A DNA stretch of 45,328 bases from Bacteroidetes bacterium ADurb.Bin139 (GCA_002070565.1 MWDM01000012.1:1-45328); one strand, 5' to 3'; shown: positions 33,969 through 43,310, counted from the stretch's first letter. The notes: a model not told the origin generated them from the letters alone. Translations and numbers: made by a program.

Positions 33969-35804
33969 TTATCCAAAAGTCTGCAAATCGCACAAGTGTT
34001 TATACATGCCGTTCCGGGCCAGTAACTGGTCGTGGGTACCCTGCTCTGTGATGCATCCTTTGTCTATGACCACAATGTGATCTGCATCCCTGATGGTGGA
34101 AAGGCGGTGTGCGATAACCACCGACGTCCGGTTTTTCATCAGTTTTGTCAGGGCTTCCTGTACCATTTTTTCGCTTTCCGAGTCCAGGGCCGAGGTCGCC
34201 TCATCCAAAATCAATATGGGAGGGTTCTTGAGCACAGCCCTTGCAATGGCCAGCCTTTGCCTTTGTCCGCCGGACAATTTTACCCCCCTGTCCCCGATGT
34301 TGGTATCATAACCGTACTCCAATTCCATAATAAAATCATGTGCATTGGCTATCCTGGCTGCATTTTCCACCTCTTTGCGCGGTATGTTTTCAAAACCAAA
34401 GGTAATATTATTTGCAACAGTATCGTTAAACAGGATGGCCTCCTGGGTAACCACGCCCATAAGTCCTATCAAATCACGGGGCCTGTATTGGCGGATATCA
34501 ACACCATCCAGCAGTACTGCCCCCTCCCTGACATCATAAAACCGGGGAAGCAGGTCTGCCAGCGTTGTTTTGCCCCCACCCGAAGGGCCTACCAGGGCAA
34601 TGACCTTTCCCCTGGGAATGACCAGGCTGATATTTTTGAGCACAAAGGGATCTGTTTCTTTGTATCGGAAACTAACATTCCGGTATTCTATGGTTTCCCT
34701 GAAATCATTCACCGGTATTGCATCGGGATATTTTTTAATTTCCACCGGTGCATCCAGAATATTAAAAATCCTCCCTGCCGAGACCATCCCCTTGCGGATC
34801 ATGGCATAGGTACGGGTGATGGACTTTGCCGGTTCCAGAACCCGCCAGTAAAAACCAATATAAACCACAAATTCGGGCCATGTCATTCCCAGTTCCCCCC
34901 TGACCTGCAACCATCCGCCATAAAAAAGAACGGCAGCGGCGACACCAATCCCAAGAAACTCTCCCAGCGGGGAGGCAAGCTCCTGACGGTTATATAACTT
35001 TCTGGTTACCTGTCTGTGCTGGTCGTTAATGATTCCAAAGCGATCCCGGACGTATTGCCGGGCATTGAAAGCTTTTATGATCCGGCTCCCCGATATGGCC
35101 TCCTCAAAATGACTCAGCAATTTACCCAGAAGGTTTTGTGAAACCTCTGCACCGGCACGAAGAGATCGGGTGATCCAGCCTATTAGCAATGCAGAAACTG
35201 GCAAAGTGAGCAAAGTCACCAGGGTCAGTTTCGGGCTCATGTAAAAGAGCATGGATAAAAACCCCACAATGAGCAAGGGGTCCCGGAAAAGAATATGGAA
35301 AGAACCGGCCACCGAATTCTGAACTTCATTCACATCGTTCGAGATGGAAGACAGCAAGTCTCCCTTCTGCCGGTCGTGAAAAAAGCCAATGTGAAGCCGG
35401 CTTATCTTGTCAAAAAGATCTTCCCTTATGTTCTTCATCAGGCGGGTACGCATGTCTACAAGGATCCTTTGAGAAAGGTAGTGTGTCAGATTGGCCAGCA
35501 GCGATGCTGCCAGCAGACTTACCGATACGTATACCAAAGCCATCAGAATCCCGTCCCGCGCTTTTATCAGGACCATATAATAGCGGAACAGATCAACAAT
35601 GTAGGGAATAGAGAAGCTAAATTCAGGCCGGGTCACTTCTCCCGAAAGGGTATCTGCCTGGAAGAGAATGGTAAGCAAGGGGGCCACCAGAGCATAATTG
35701 GCTATGCCAAAGAGAACGCTAAACACAGATAGTACCAGGTAGGAAGGCCAGTACCTGCTGTATGGTTTTCCATAAGCCAGTATACGGAGAAAAGATTTCA
35801 TCAA
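33969..35804 (-). CDS. ABC exporter with fused membrane and ATPase domains, MsbA-like
   Basis: A half-transporter that works as a homodimer; MsbA relatives flip lipid A, others export drugs or peptides. The 611-aa protein has six membrane helices in residues 1-330 and an ATPase domain with Walker A GPSGGGKTT near 410, the signature LSGGQRQRLAIARAVL near 515 and Walker B ILILDEATSALD. The call to MsbA rather than another exporter is by overall layout and by the Bacteroidales context with lipid genes. Its ATG overlaps the DUF4834 stop by four bases. Confidence 0.85.
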   Translation of the reverse strand: MMKSFLRILAYGKPYSRYWPSYLVLSVFSVLFGIANYALVAPLLTILFQADTLSGEVTRPEFSFSIPYIVDLFRYYMVLIKARDGILMALVYVSVSLLAASLLANLTHYLSQRILVDMRTRLMKNIREDLFDKISRLHIGFFHDRQKGDLLSSISNDVNEVQNSVAGSFHILFRDPLLIVGFLSMLFYMSPKLTLVTLLTLPVSALLIGWITRSLRAGAEVSQNLLGKLLSHFEEAISGSRIIKAFNARQYVRDRFGIINDQHRQVTRKLYNRQELASPLGEFLGIGVAAAVLFYGGWLQVRGELGMTWPEFVVYIGFYWRVLEPAKSITRTYAMIRKGMVSAGRIFNILDAPVEIKKYPDAIPVNDFRETIEYRNVSFRYKETDPFVLKNISLVIPRGKVIALVGPSGGGKTTLADLLPRFYDVREGAVLLDGVDIRQYRPRDLIGLMGVVTQEAILFNDTVANNITFGFENIPRKEVENAARIANAHDFIMELEYGYDTNIGDRGVKLSGGQRQRLAIARAVLKNPPILILDEATSALDSESEKMVQEALTKLMKNRTSVVIAHRLSTIRDADHIVVIDKGCITEQGTHDQLLARNGMYKHLCDLQTFG

Positions 35805-36004
35805 TCGTCTATTTCTTCATAATCGACGTATTCTCCTGTGCCTTTGTTAATGCGTTTTTTCTGGGGGGATTTGTGCTCAACATGGTCCCGTTTTCCGCCC
35901 TGTTCCTGCATTTTCCGGACTTTAGCCGCCAGCATCAACGGGATCAGACGCATAAAAAAGTATCCGGCAACAATGATAAAAAAAATTATGGTTAAAAAAG
36001 TCAT
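35801..36004 (-). CDS. Small membrane protein, DUF4834 family
   Basis: A 67-aa protein with one N-terminal membrane helix (about residues 3-19), a basic middle (KVRKMQEQGGKR, KSPQKKRINKG) and an acidic tail (YVDYEEIDD). This pattern matches the DUF4834 family of Bacteroidota, which has no known function. The membrane helix plus cytoplasmic charged tail suggests a small regulatory or accessory subunit, perhaps of the exporter whose start it overlaps (ATGA), but this is inference only. Confidence 0.7.
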   Translation of the reverse strand: MTFLTIIFFIIVAGYFFMRLIPLMLAAKVRKMQEQGGKRDHVEHKSPQKKRINKGTGEYVDYEEIDD

Positions 36005-36009
36005 TCTAT

Positions 36010-38280
36010 TTATTGCAGCATGATGGTTAGGGGTTTACCTTCAATTGTTGTGCCGTAAAGCTCATACGGACCGGAAAAACGGATTTCCGCCTGCGGATCC
36101 AGGCATTCTTTCCGGGTGGTCATGCCCCTGACCTGGCCCGTTGCAGACAGAAACACCGTCCGGGCTTCTGTATAAATCACCCATAAACCGGTATTATCCC
36201 ACATAGTGTACCGGGGTTGTCCGGTAAGATATCCGGGCAGGGAAAAATCGTTCCACCCGCCGTATAAACTGCCCGACTTGTCATAACAGCGCAGCACATT
36301 GTCCTGATGCACAAGCAGGATCCTGTATTCCTTTTTTCCCTCCGGATCAAAAATAAACGGACCATAAAGAATACTGGTTGCATAAGCCCTGGGATAAGGA
36401 GACACGTTACGTCCCAGCCTGTCCAGCAGATACAGCCTGTTCCCTATGGAAAACAACATCTGTAATTTGTCATTTTTCAGGAAATCCAGCTGGACAACAC
36501 GGTCCTGGATGGGTCCCTCCATTGTCTTTTCCCACAAGGTTTTACCGGTGTGATCCCTCATGATGAGCCGGCATTCGGGCCAGGGAGTCTGAAACAGTTC
36601 ATTGTCCTCCCTGGTTAAATGGTTGAAAACCTTGTAGGGTGGTTTTTCCCTGGCCAGGGTATCCTGCCTGGCACCATCCGGCATACGCGCTTCTTTCTGA
36701 CGTGGTACCAGAGGGGATATTTCCAGCGAGTCGCCATAAACAGACAAATGCGTGTAAATGCGATCCTCCAGGGAGGAGAATTGCAGGAATGTGATCTGTG
36801 CATTATAGCGGCCCCAGGCATCCAGACGCTCTGCATATCGTTTGTCAACCAAGGTTTTAAGTTGATCGAGGCCGGTAGCAGGTTGCAAAAACAAAGTCAG
36901 GTTTGAAGCGTTCATGATTCCCGATGACGCGGGGGTCTGGGATATGGCATCGGCCAGTGAGTGGTAATTGCCGGACAGGTTGGCTTGAAGCATTCTGTTA
37001 AGCAGATTCTCAGGTCCAAAAATAATGTAAGGACCAATATAGCAATAATACCCTGCCTGGCACAGGTTAAATACGGGCCCGAAAATCCCGGTCAGGAGTC
37101 CGGGCAGGGGGTTGACCATCACCTTGCTTTCTTCCTGTTTATTCAAGAGGGCAAACTGGATTCTAGCCTGGCGTATGTAGCGGGAATGGATAACGGCTAT
37201 CCATTGCAATTCAGCTCCGTATGGCACACAGGAGAGTGATATTTCGGTGGGATACAACAGGTTAAACCACTCTATCCTTTCCTTGTCAGGCATATTTCTT
37301 TTCTTCTTGTGCCATTCAAGATACCTGCCGTATGCATCCAGGTAAGCAGTGGGATCTGACAGGCCCAGGAAAAAACCTGCCACAGTGGCCGCGGGTAGTA
37401 TTTCAGGGGCCATGAGTTTCTGGGGTTCCTGACCCAGTAAGGTGGAAAAATAATGTTCCGCACCAGAGGAGAACACCGAATATCCATCCACCCTGACTTC
37501 ATGGCCGCCTGCAAATCCATCCAGCACGGTCCACTGGGCCGATGTCCTGACAAATTCTGCATATTTTTGCATAGGGACTCCAAGGTATGCGGCAAAAAGC
37601 GCCGGAATTCGCTGGTGTGGAATAAACAGACGGGTAGGTTTTGAGGCCGGGGTATGTTCCACAATGCGTGCAAAGCCCGGATCGTCGGCCAGCGAGGCGC
37701 CCCTGGCCAGATGGCGTAGGGATGATTCCAGAACTACCCGGGAAGAGGATAGCATCAACAGGTCCTGAACATAGGAAACATACACCTGATTGCCCGCTCC
37801 CTGTCCACCAGCCTGGTATATGGTCTGCCCGTCATAAGTATGTCTTTCATAAGGTATGGGAATCCCGTCCATGAAATCCTCCCACCAGTTTGGATCCTGC
37901 GCAAGTGCTCCGGAAATGCAAAAAAGGGTGGCCAGCGAATTTTTTGCCGATGGGTGCAGGGAACAAAGCGCCTCGGCCTTAAGCAGACCGGGATGATGCA
38001 CCGTCATAAAAGAGCTCAGTTCCTGAAGAAAAGCCTGTGTACCTGCCTGGGGATGAAACAGGCGTTCTATATAGCTGCCCGGTGCCAAAACTTCTGCCGT
38101 AAGGGTACTTAACCTGCTAAAATGCTGAACCAGAACCGCATCCACAGGAACGGCCCTGTAAGTATTATTGTTTGTAACCGTAGGACCGGTATTTCTGAAT
38201 AGCACCAGATAACCGTACACAGCTGCTCCTGACAATAGCAGGGTCAACAACACCAGAAATATGATTGTACGTTTGCGCAT
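36010..38280 (-). CDS. Large membrane-anchored envelope protein, DUF3352-like, with a propeller-like C-terminal half
   Basis: A 756-aa protein with an N-terminal membrane anchor (residues 4-26) and otherwise extracytoplasmic. The first 450 residues have the look of Bacteroidota DUF3352 proteins (VPVDAVLVQHFSRLSTL near the start, LLMLSSSRVVLESSLRHL later). From about residue 560 onward there are repeated strands such as RLIMRDHTGKTLWEK, NRLYLLDRLGRNV and NVLRCYDKSGSLYGGW, which resemble blades of a PQQ/WD-type beta-propeller. Function unknown. The start is taken at 38280 (MRKRTIIF); a -7 box sits six bases before it. It lies 19 bases after recQ. Confidence 0.6.
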   Translation of the reverse strand: MRKRTIIFLVLLTLLLSGAAVYGYLVLFRNTGPTVTNNNTYRAVPVDAVLVQHFSRLSTLTAEVLAPGSYIERLFHPQAGTQAFLQELSSFMTVHHPGLLKAEALCSLHPSAKNSLATLFCISGALAQDPNWWEDFMDGIPIPYERHTYDGQTIYQAGGQGAGNQVYVSYVQDLLMLSSSRVVLESSLRHLARGASLADDPGFARIVEHTPASKPTRLFIPHQRIPALFAAYLGVPMQKYAEFVRTSAQWTVLDGFAGGHEVRVDGYSVFSSGAEHYFSTLLGQEPQKLMAPEILPAATVAGFFLGLSDPTAYLDAYGRYLEWHKKKRNMPDKERIEWFNLLYPTEISLSCVPYGAELQWIAVIHSRYIRQARIQFALLNKQEESKVMVNPLPGLLTGIFGPVFNLCQAGYYCYIGPYIIFGPENLLNRMLQANLSGNYHSLADAISQTPASSGIMNASNLTLFLQPATGLDQLKTLVDKRYAERLDAWGRYNAQITFLQFSSLEDRIYTHLSVYGDSLEISPLVPRQKEARMPDGARQDTLAREKPPYKVFNHLTREDNELFQTPWPECRLIMRDHTGKTLWEKTMEGPIQDRVVQLDFLKNDKLQMLFSIGNRLYLLDRLGRNVSPYPRAYATSILYGPFIFDPEGKKEYRILLVHQDNVLRCYDKSGSLYGGWNDFSLPGYLTGQPRYTMWDNTGLWVIYTEARTVFLSATGQVRGMTTRKECLDPQAEIRFSGPYELYGTTIEGKPLTIMLQ

Positions 38281-38286
38281 AAAATA

Positions 38287-38294
38287 CAAAGATA
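38287..38294 (-). promoter_or_regulatory. Candidate internal -7 box for the DUF3352-like gene
   Basis: On the minus strand this reads TATCTTTG, then TATTTT, then the ATG at 38280. It lies in the 19-base gap after the recQ stop and would give a nearly leaderless mRNA for the DUF3352-like gene and the five genes behind it. Confidence 0.5.
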
Positions 38295-38299
38295 AAACT

Positions 38300-40489
38300 T
38301 CAGTTGGCAACCTCAACTAAAAATTTTATCCTCACCAGCCTTACTTCTTCTTCTGTATAATCCGGTCCCAATATCTTAACCGCTTCTGACAGGGACTCGG
38401 ACTTTGCCTCCTCACGGAAATAATCGTAGATAGCTTCTAGTTTGTCTTCGTCAATTTTTTGCCTCAGGTAATAGTTGATATCCAGCTTTGTGCCCGAATT
38501 GATTATGACTTCTATCTCTTCCAGCAATTCGTCCGATGTAAGGCCCTTGGCCTCGGCAATGTCTTCAAAATCCAGCTTGCGGTCAATGCTTTGAATGATA
38601 TAAACCTTATTCTGGGACTTGTTGATTACCGATCTGACCACCAAGTCCTGTGGACGTTCAATTTCGTTCTCTTCTACGTACTTTTCTATTAGCTCAACAA
38701 ATGGTTTCCCAAATTTTTTAGCCTTACCTTCACCCACCCCCTGACAATGGACCAGCTCTTCAAGGGTTATCGGATAGTTTATGGACATATCTTCAAGACT
38801 GACATCCTGAAATACAATAAAAGGAGCCAATTTAAGCTTATGTGCAATATCTTTCCTAAGGTCCCTGAGCATGGACAGCAATTCTTCATCCCCACCGCCG
38901 CCACCGGCTTTAGCCACAATATCAGATTCAGAATCAGTGTCCTCTTCCATCTCCCGGTCTTCATACAGCATAAGCGTGGATGGGTTTTCCATAAAATTCC
39001 TGCCTTCAGGCGTTACAGACAAGGCCCCGTATTTTTCAATGTCCTTGTCCAGGAAACGAAATACTATGCCCTGCCGGATGACGGCATTCCAGAAATGGGG
39101 TGTTTTGTCTCTGCCCATGCCAAAAACATCCAGCTTATGGTGCTGGTATGACTTGATCATGGCATTTGACACGCCGGCTATGATGTTGGCAACATGTTCC
39201 GAATTGAATTGCTGCAAGGATTTCTGAACCGTTTCAAGAACCAGGCACATCTCCTCCTGCCCGTCAAATTGTATCTTTGGGTGCAGGCAGTTGTCACAAC
39301 TCTCACAGTTTTCCTTTGTATAATCCTCTCCAAAATAATTGAGCAGAATCTTGCGTCTGCAAAGATTGGATTCAGCATAGGCAACTGTTTCCATAAGCAA
39401 TTGCTTGCTCACTTCCTGCTCTGCAACGGGCTTTCCCTGTTTGAATTTTTCCAGCTTCTGGATGTCCTTGTAACTGTAAAAGGCAATACACTGGCCCTCT
39501 CCTCCGTCACGCCCGGCCCGGCCTGTTTCCTGGTAATACCCTTCCAGCGATTTGGGAATATCGTAGTGAATCACAAACCGAACATCCGGCTTGTCTATCC
39601 CCATGCCAAAGGCTATGGTGGCCACAATGACATCTGCCTCTTCCATCAGGAATTGATCCTGATTGGTCGTTCTTGCAGCTGCGTCCATACCGGCATGGTA
39701 AGGAAGCGCCCTGATGTTGTTCACCTGCAAAAAAGAGGCGATTTCTTCCACCTTCTTGCGGCTCAGGCAATAGACAATGCCGCTTTTCCCCTGGTGCTGA
39801 CGAATGAATTTTACCAGTTCCTTGTTAACATTGACCTTGGGTCTGACTTCATAATACAGGTTTTCCCTGTTGAAGGATGTCTTAAAGACCCGGGCCTGCA
39901 TCATTTCCAGGTTTTTCTGAATATCCCGCTGTACCTTGGGGGTAGCCGTAGCTGTAAGGGCAATTACGGGGGCTTTGCCTATTTCATTGATCAATGGCCT
40001 GATTCGTCTGTATTCGGGCCTGAAATCGTGACCCCATTCAGAAATACAATGAGCTTCGTCTACGGCATAAAAGGAAATCCTCAATTGTTTGAACAACTGT
40101 ATGTTTTCATCTTTTGTAAGCGATTCGGGAGCCACGTACAGCAGTTTTGTTTTCCCGGAAAGAAGCGATTCCCTGACTTCGCCCATCTGGGAGCGGGTAA
40201 GTGAGGAGTTCAGAAAATGGGCAACACCGTAGTTGTCTGCTGAAAAACCGCGAATGGCATCCACCTGGTTCTTCATCAAGGCAATGAGCGGCGATATGAC
40301 AATGGCAGTGCCTTCCAGCAGCAGGGCCGGCAACTGGTAACACATGGACTTCCCTCCCCCTGTTGGCATGAGGACAAATGCATCGCCTCCCTGCATCAAA
40401 TGGGAAATGATTGCTTCCTGTTGTCCCTTGAATGTATTGAATCCAAAATGCCTTTTTAGCTGAAGGTGCAATTCGGACGTAGTGTACAT
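38300..40489 (-). CDS. recQ: ATP-dependent DNA helicase RecQ
   Basis: 3'-5' helicase acting in recombination and replication-fork repair. Walker A is MPTGGGKS at residues 41-48, DEAH at 144-147 with CISEWGHDFRPEY behind it, and TGRAGRDGG is motif VI. The zinc site has four cysteines (LCRRKILLNYFGEDYTKENC region, then CDNC), followed by the RQC winged helix and an HRDC domain near residues 560-640 (CQGVGEGKAKKFGKPF). A further C-terminal helical domain (SLSEAVKILGPDYTEEEVRLVR) is common in Bacteroidota RecQ. At 729 aa it is full length. It heads a seven-gene minus-strand unit. Confidence 0.96.
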   Translation of the reverse strand: MYTTSELHLQLKRHFGFNTFKGQQEAIISHLMQGGDAFVLMPTGGGKSMCYQLPALLLEGTAIVISPLIALMKNQVDAIRGFSADNYGVAHFLNSSLTRSQMGEVRESLLSGKTKLLYVAPESLTKDENIQLFKQLRISFYAVDEAHCISEWGHDFRPEYRRIRPLINEIGKAPVIALTATATPKVQRDIQKNLEMMQARVFKTSFNRENLYYEVRPKVNVNKELVKFIRQHQGKSGIVYCLSRKKVEEIASFLQVNNIRALPYHAGMDAAARTTNQDQFLMEEADVIVATIAFGMGIDKPDVRFVIHYDIPKSLEGYYQETGRAGRDGGEGQCIAFYSYKDIQKLEKFKQGKPVAEQEVSKQLLMETVAYAESNLCRRKILLNYFGEDYTKENCESCDNCLHPKIQFDGQEEMCLVLETVQKSLQQFNSEHVANIIAGVSNAMIKSYQHHKLDVFGMGRDKTPHFWNAVIRQGIVFRFLDKDIEKYGALSVTPEGRNFMENPSTLMLYEDREMEEDTDSESDIVAKAGGGGGDEELLSMLRDLRKDIAHKLKLAPFIVFQDVSLEDMSINYPITLEELVHCQGVGEGKAKKFGKPFVELIEKYVEENEIERPQDLVVRSVINKSQNKVYIIQSIDRKLDFEDIAEAKGLTSDELLEEIEVIINSGTKLDINYYLRQKIDEDKLEAIYDYFREEAKSESLSEAVKILGPDYTEEEVRLVRIKFLVEVAN

Positions 40490-40496
40490 ATTTTAC

Positions 40497-40504
40497 TACC
40501 TTTG
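40497..40504 (+). promoter_or_regulatory. Candidate -7 box for kdsD
   Basis: TACCTTTG matches TAnnTTTG; the leader to the ATG at 40545 would be about 36 nt. It lies seven bases past the divergent recQ start codon, for which I found no clear -7 box. Confidence 0.6.
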
Positions 40505-40544
40505 TCCACTAAGTTATACGTTTGTTTTATTCTTTCAAAATTTT

Positions 40545-41516
40545 ATGAACAAACACCGCCTGGAAACTAGACAAACAGCTCTTGATGTTATTGATAAAGA
40601 GCAACTTGCAATTAACGGTCTGCGCTCTTCCATAGACCATTCGTTCCTTGATGTTGTGGACTTGCTGTATGCTTCCAAAGGCCGCCTTATAGTTACAGGC
40701 ATAGGGAAAAGCGCCATAATAGGCCAGAAGGTTGTCGCCACACTCAATTCCACCGGAACCCCCGCCGTATTCATGCACGCGGCCGATGCCATCCACGGCG
40801 ATCTGGGCATAGTACAGCCGGGGGATGTTGTGATGTGCCTTTCCAAGAGCGGAGAGACTGCAGAGATTAAGGTACTGGTGCCGTTGATCCGCAAAATGGG
40901 AAATCCTCTCATTGGCATGGTCGGCAACAGGGAATCCTACCTGGGAAGGTCTGCCGATTATGTATTGCTTGCTTCGGCACCGCACGAAGCCTGCCCCAAC
41001 GACCTGGCCCCTACTGCCAGTACAACCGCCCAGATGGTGCTGGGAGATGCTCTTGCCGTATGCCTGCTCAGGCTGCGCGGCTTCACCCCCTCTGACTTTG
41101 CACGGTTTCACCCGGGAGGATCTTTGGGTAAAAAGTTGTACCTGACAGTTTCCGATATTATGAATCCGGAGCTCCGTCCCCTTGTCAGGCCCGGAGAATC
41201 GGTGCGGGATACAATTCTGGTGATCTCTAAAAACCGTCTTGGAGCCACTGCGGTGCTGGATGAAGACGATAAACTCCTGGGTATAATAACGGACGGTGAC
41301 GTACGCCGGATGGTGGAAAAGAACAGGAGCCTGGAAACCCTGTGTGCCTGCGATATCATGACAAAGAACCCAAAAACCATCCCGGGCCGGGAACTTGCGG
41401 TCCATGCGTACCGTATGATGGAAGCTTCTAAGATCACCCAGCTCATTGTGCTGCAGGATGACCGGTATGCAGGAATGGTTCACATACACGACATAATAAG
41501 AGAAGGAATCGTATGA
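40545..41516 (+). CDS. kdsD: D-arabinose 5-phosphate isomerase (KdsD/KpsF family)
   Basis: Converts ribulose 5-phosphate to arabinose 5-phosphate, the first step to Kdo of lipopolysaccharide. An SIS sugar-isomerase domain covers residues 30-185 (TGIGKSAIIGQKVVATLNSTG, SKSGETAE, RGFTPSDFARFHPGGSLGKKL are diagnostic), and two CBS domains follow (about 205-260 and 270-323). The start is set at 40545 (MNKHRLETRQ, 323 aa); an in-frame ATG at 40482 lies upstream of the -7 box and is not credible. The last four bases overlap the next gene's ATG. Confidence 0.93.
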   Translation: MNKHRLETRQTALDVIDKEQLAINGLRSSIDHSFLDVVDLLYASKGRLIVTGIGKSAIIGQKVVATLNSTGTPAVFMHAADAIHGDLGIVQPGDVVMCLSKSGETAEIKVLVPLIRKMGNPLIGMVGNRESYLGRSADYVLLASAPHEACPNDLAPTASTTAQMVLGDALAVCLLRLRGFTPSDFARFHPGGSLGKKLYLTVSDIMNPELRPLVRPGESVRDTILVISKNRLGATAVLDEDDKLLGIITDGDVRRMVEKNRSLETLCACDIMTKNPKTIPGRELAVHAYRMMEASKITQLIVLQDDRYAGMVHIHDIIREGIV

Positions 41517-42547
41517 AAGCTTTTGATCCCAACCTGCCGGGGGCTGCCAACGGAAATTATTTCGCACTACCCTTCACACAGCAGGAAGCAGAGATTGCCC
41601 TGGTTTCGGTACCATGGGACGTTACCACCTCTTACCGTGCAGGTACGCACATGGGCCCCGGTGCCATTATAGAGGCCTCGGCACAGATAGACCTTTTTAA
41701 TTCCAGGGTACCACAGGCCTGGAACATTCCCATCGGGACCATACCGGTACACGAGGAATTGCCGGTTTTAAACCGGTCGGCACGCCTTATGGCCGAAAAG
41801 ATCATCCAATGCTGGGAAGAGGGCGGCAATCCCCTTGAAAACGGATTGGGAGAAGTTTTTGAACAGGTTAATCAGGCTTGTGCCCGGATGAACCGTATAG
41901 TTTACCTGCAGTGTTCAGAACAGTTGCGGCAGGGAAAACTGGTGGGGATCGTGGGCGGAGAACATTCGGTACCACTGGGACACATCAAGGCTTTGGAAGA
42001 ACATTGCGGACCATTCGGGATCCTGCACATAGATGCCCATGCAGACCTTCGGCAGGCTTATGAGGGTTTCACTTATTCTCATGCTTCCATCATGTTCAAT
42101 GTTCTGAAAACCATACCATCTGTAGCGGCCCTTACCCAGGTGGCGGTACGGGATTTCTGCAGCGCGGAAAACGATATAATACACAATGATCCACGCATAT
42201 CTTTTTTCCCCGACGAATCCCTCAAGGAAGACTTGTACGAAGGCCTCACCTGGAGGGACCAATGCCAAAGGATCCTGGAAAGCCTTCCGGACCAGGTTTA
42301 CATCAGTCTGGACATAGACGGACTGTCCCCGGAACTTTGTCCCAACACAGGAACTCCTGTGCCGGGGGGACTCAGGTTTGAGCAGGTGGATTACCTGCTG
42401 TTCCTGCTGGCCTCTTCACGTCGCAGGATCATTGGCTTTGACCTGTGCGAAGTAGCCCCCTCGGGTGACGATCCCTGGGATGCCATTGTGGGAGCGCGTC
42501 TTTTACATAAAATTTGCTGTTATATCTATTCAAATAACAAGAAATAA
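41513..42547 (+). CDS. speB: Arginase/agmatinase family ureohydrolase
   Basis: Binuclear manganese enzyme that removes urea or a similar group from a guanidino compound. The metal ligands are His151 (GGEHSVPLGH), Asp174, His176 and Asp178 (IDAHADLRQAY) and Asp267 and Asp269 (SLDIDGLSPELCPNTGTPVPGG). At 344 aa it has an insert around residues 85-140 relative to classical agmatinase, as Bacteroidota members do. Agmatine is the usual prediction but formiminoglutamate or other guanidino substrates are possible. It overlaps kdsD by four bases, an odd pairing of polyamine and lipopolysaccharide functions. Confidence 0.85.
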   Translation: MKAFDPNLPGAANGNYFALPFTQQEAEIALVSVPWDVTTSYRAGTHMGPGAIIEASAQIDLFNSRVPQAWNIPIGTIPVHEELPVLNRSARLMAEKIIQCWEEGGNPLENGLGEVFEQVNQACARMNRIVYLQCSEQLRQGKLVGIVGGEHSVPLGHIKALEEHCGPFGILHIDAHADLRQAYEGFTYSHASIMFNVLKTIPSVAALTQVAVRDFCSAENDIIHNDPRISFFPDESLKEDLYEGLTWRDQCQRILESLPDQVYISLDIDGLSPELCPNTGTPVPGGLRFEQVDYLLFLLASSRRRIIGFDLCEVAPSGDDPWDAIVGARLLHKICCYIYSNNKK

Positions 42548-42551
42548 ACTG

Positions 42552-42559
42552 TACATTTG
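42552..42559 (+). promoter_or_regulatory. Candidate -7 box for the FKBP lipoprotein gene
   Basis: TACATTTG matches TAnnTTTG and lies just after the agmatinase stop. The leader to the ATG at 42603 would be about 40 nt, AT-rich. Confidence 0.65.
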
Positions 42560-42602
42560 TTGTTTACAATTAAGTGTATAATATTTCTAACCCTAATAAA
42601 CA

Positions 42603-43310
42603 ATGAGAACTTTAAAGATTATTTCTATCGCCCTTCTGGGCGCAATGATTGCCGTATCCTGCGAGAGCGGCGCACCCAAAGGGGATTCCGATTTTTCCAA
42701 AGGAGCTGTTGATTCTGTGAGCCGGTCTATTGGCTACTCACTGGCCTCGATGGTCAAACAATCCAATTTCGGAGCACTGAACAACGACATGGTGATCAAG
42801 GCATACAAGGAACTGATGGCCCGTGAGGATGATCCAACCCAGGAAGAAATGATGACCTGGAATAACGACATAACCGCTTACATGCAAAAAAAGAGTGTTG
42901 TTGAAGGAGAACGCAACCTCAGGGAAGGAGAAGCTTTTCTGGAAGAAAACAAAACCAAGGAAGGCATAGTGGTGCTGCCCAGCGGACTGCAATACAAGAT
43001 TATCCGTGAAGGAAACGAAATCCGCGCAAAAGCAACCGACACCGTAGAAGTGCATTATTTAGGCACCCTGATTGACGGTACTGAATTTGACTCTTCCTAC
43101 TCGCGTAACGAAATGGCCAAATTCCCCCTGGACAGGGTAATCCCCGCCTGGACTGAAGGCATGCAGCTTGTTGGGGAAGGAGGAAAGATCATACTCTATG
43201 TTCCTTCCGGACTCGGATACGGCCCCAATGGAGCCGGCGGTGTTATTGGCCCCAACAGTACACTGATTTTTGAAGTTGAAATGAACAAGGTGTTCCCCGC
43301 TGCAAACTAA
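42603..43310 (+). CDS. FKBP-type peptidyl-prolyl isomerase, predicted lipoprotein
   Basis: Envelope folding helper that speeds cis-trans isomerisation at prolines. The signal peptide ends in a lipobox (MIAVSC) with the acylated Cys20. A helical FKBP_N dimerisation region follows (about 35-120: SIGYSLASMVKQSNFGA), then the FKBP domain (TDTVEVHYLGTLIDGTEFDSS, then YVPSGLGYGPNGAGGVIGPNS and the final LIFEVEMNKV). The 235-aa length is usual for the FkpA/Mip type. Residues after Cys20 (ESGAPKGD) lack the strongly acidic surface-export signal known in Bacteroides, so it may stay periplasmic. It has its own promoter. Confidence 0.92.
   Translation: MRTLKIISIALLGAMIAVSCESGAPKGDSDFSKGAVDSVSRSIGYSLASMVKQSNFGALNNDMVIKAYKELMAREDDPTQEEMMTWNNDITAYMQKKSVVEGERNLREGEAFLEENKTKEGIVVLPSGLQYKIIREGNEIRAKATDTVEVHYLGTLIDGTEFDSSYSRNEMAKFPLDRVIPAWTEGMQLVGEGGKIILYVPSGLGYGPNGAGGVIGPNSTLIFEVEMNKVFPAAN

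Noticed and set aside
34032..34997. 321-codon open frame on the plus strand across the ABC exporter gene
   Set aside because: It is antisense to the ATPase and membrane domains, which carry all expected motifs, and shows no domain of its own.
38281..38316. Longer start for the DUF3352-like protein (MRLPTEVLSLYF)
   Set aside because: The extension would begin inside recQ and upstream of the -7 box at 38287-38294; the shorter start gives a clean membrane anchor.
40527..41567. 346-codon open frame antisense to kdsD
   Set aside because: kdsD has full SIS and CBS motifs on the plus strand, and the antisense translation has no recognisable features.
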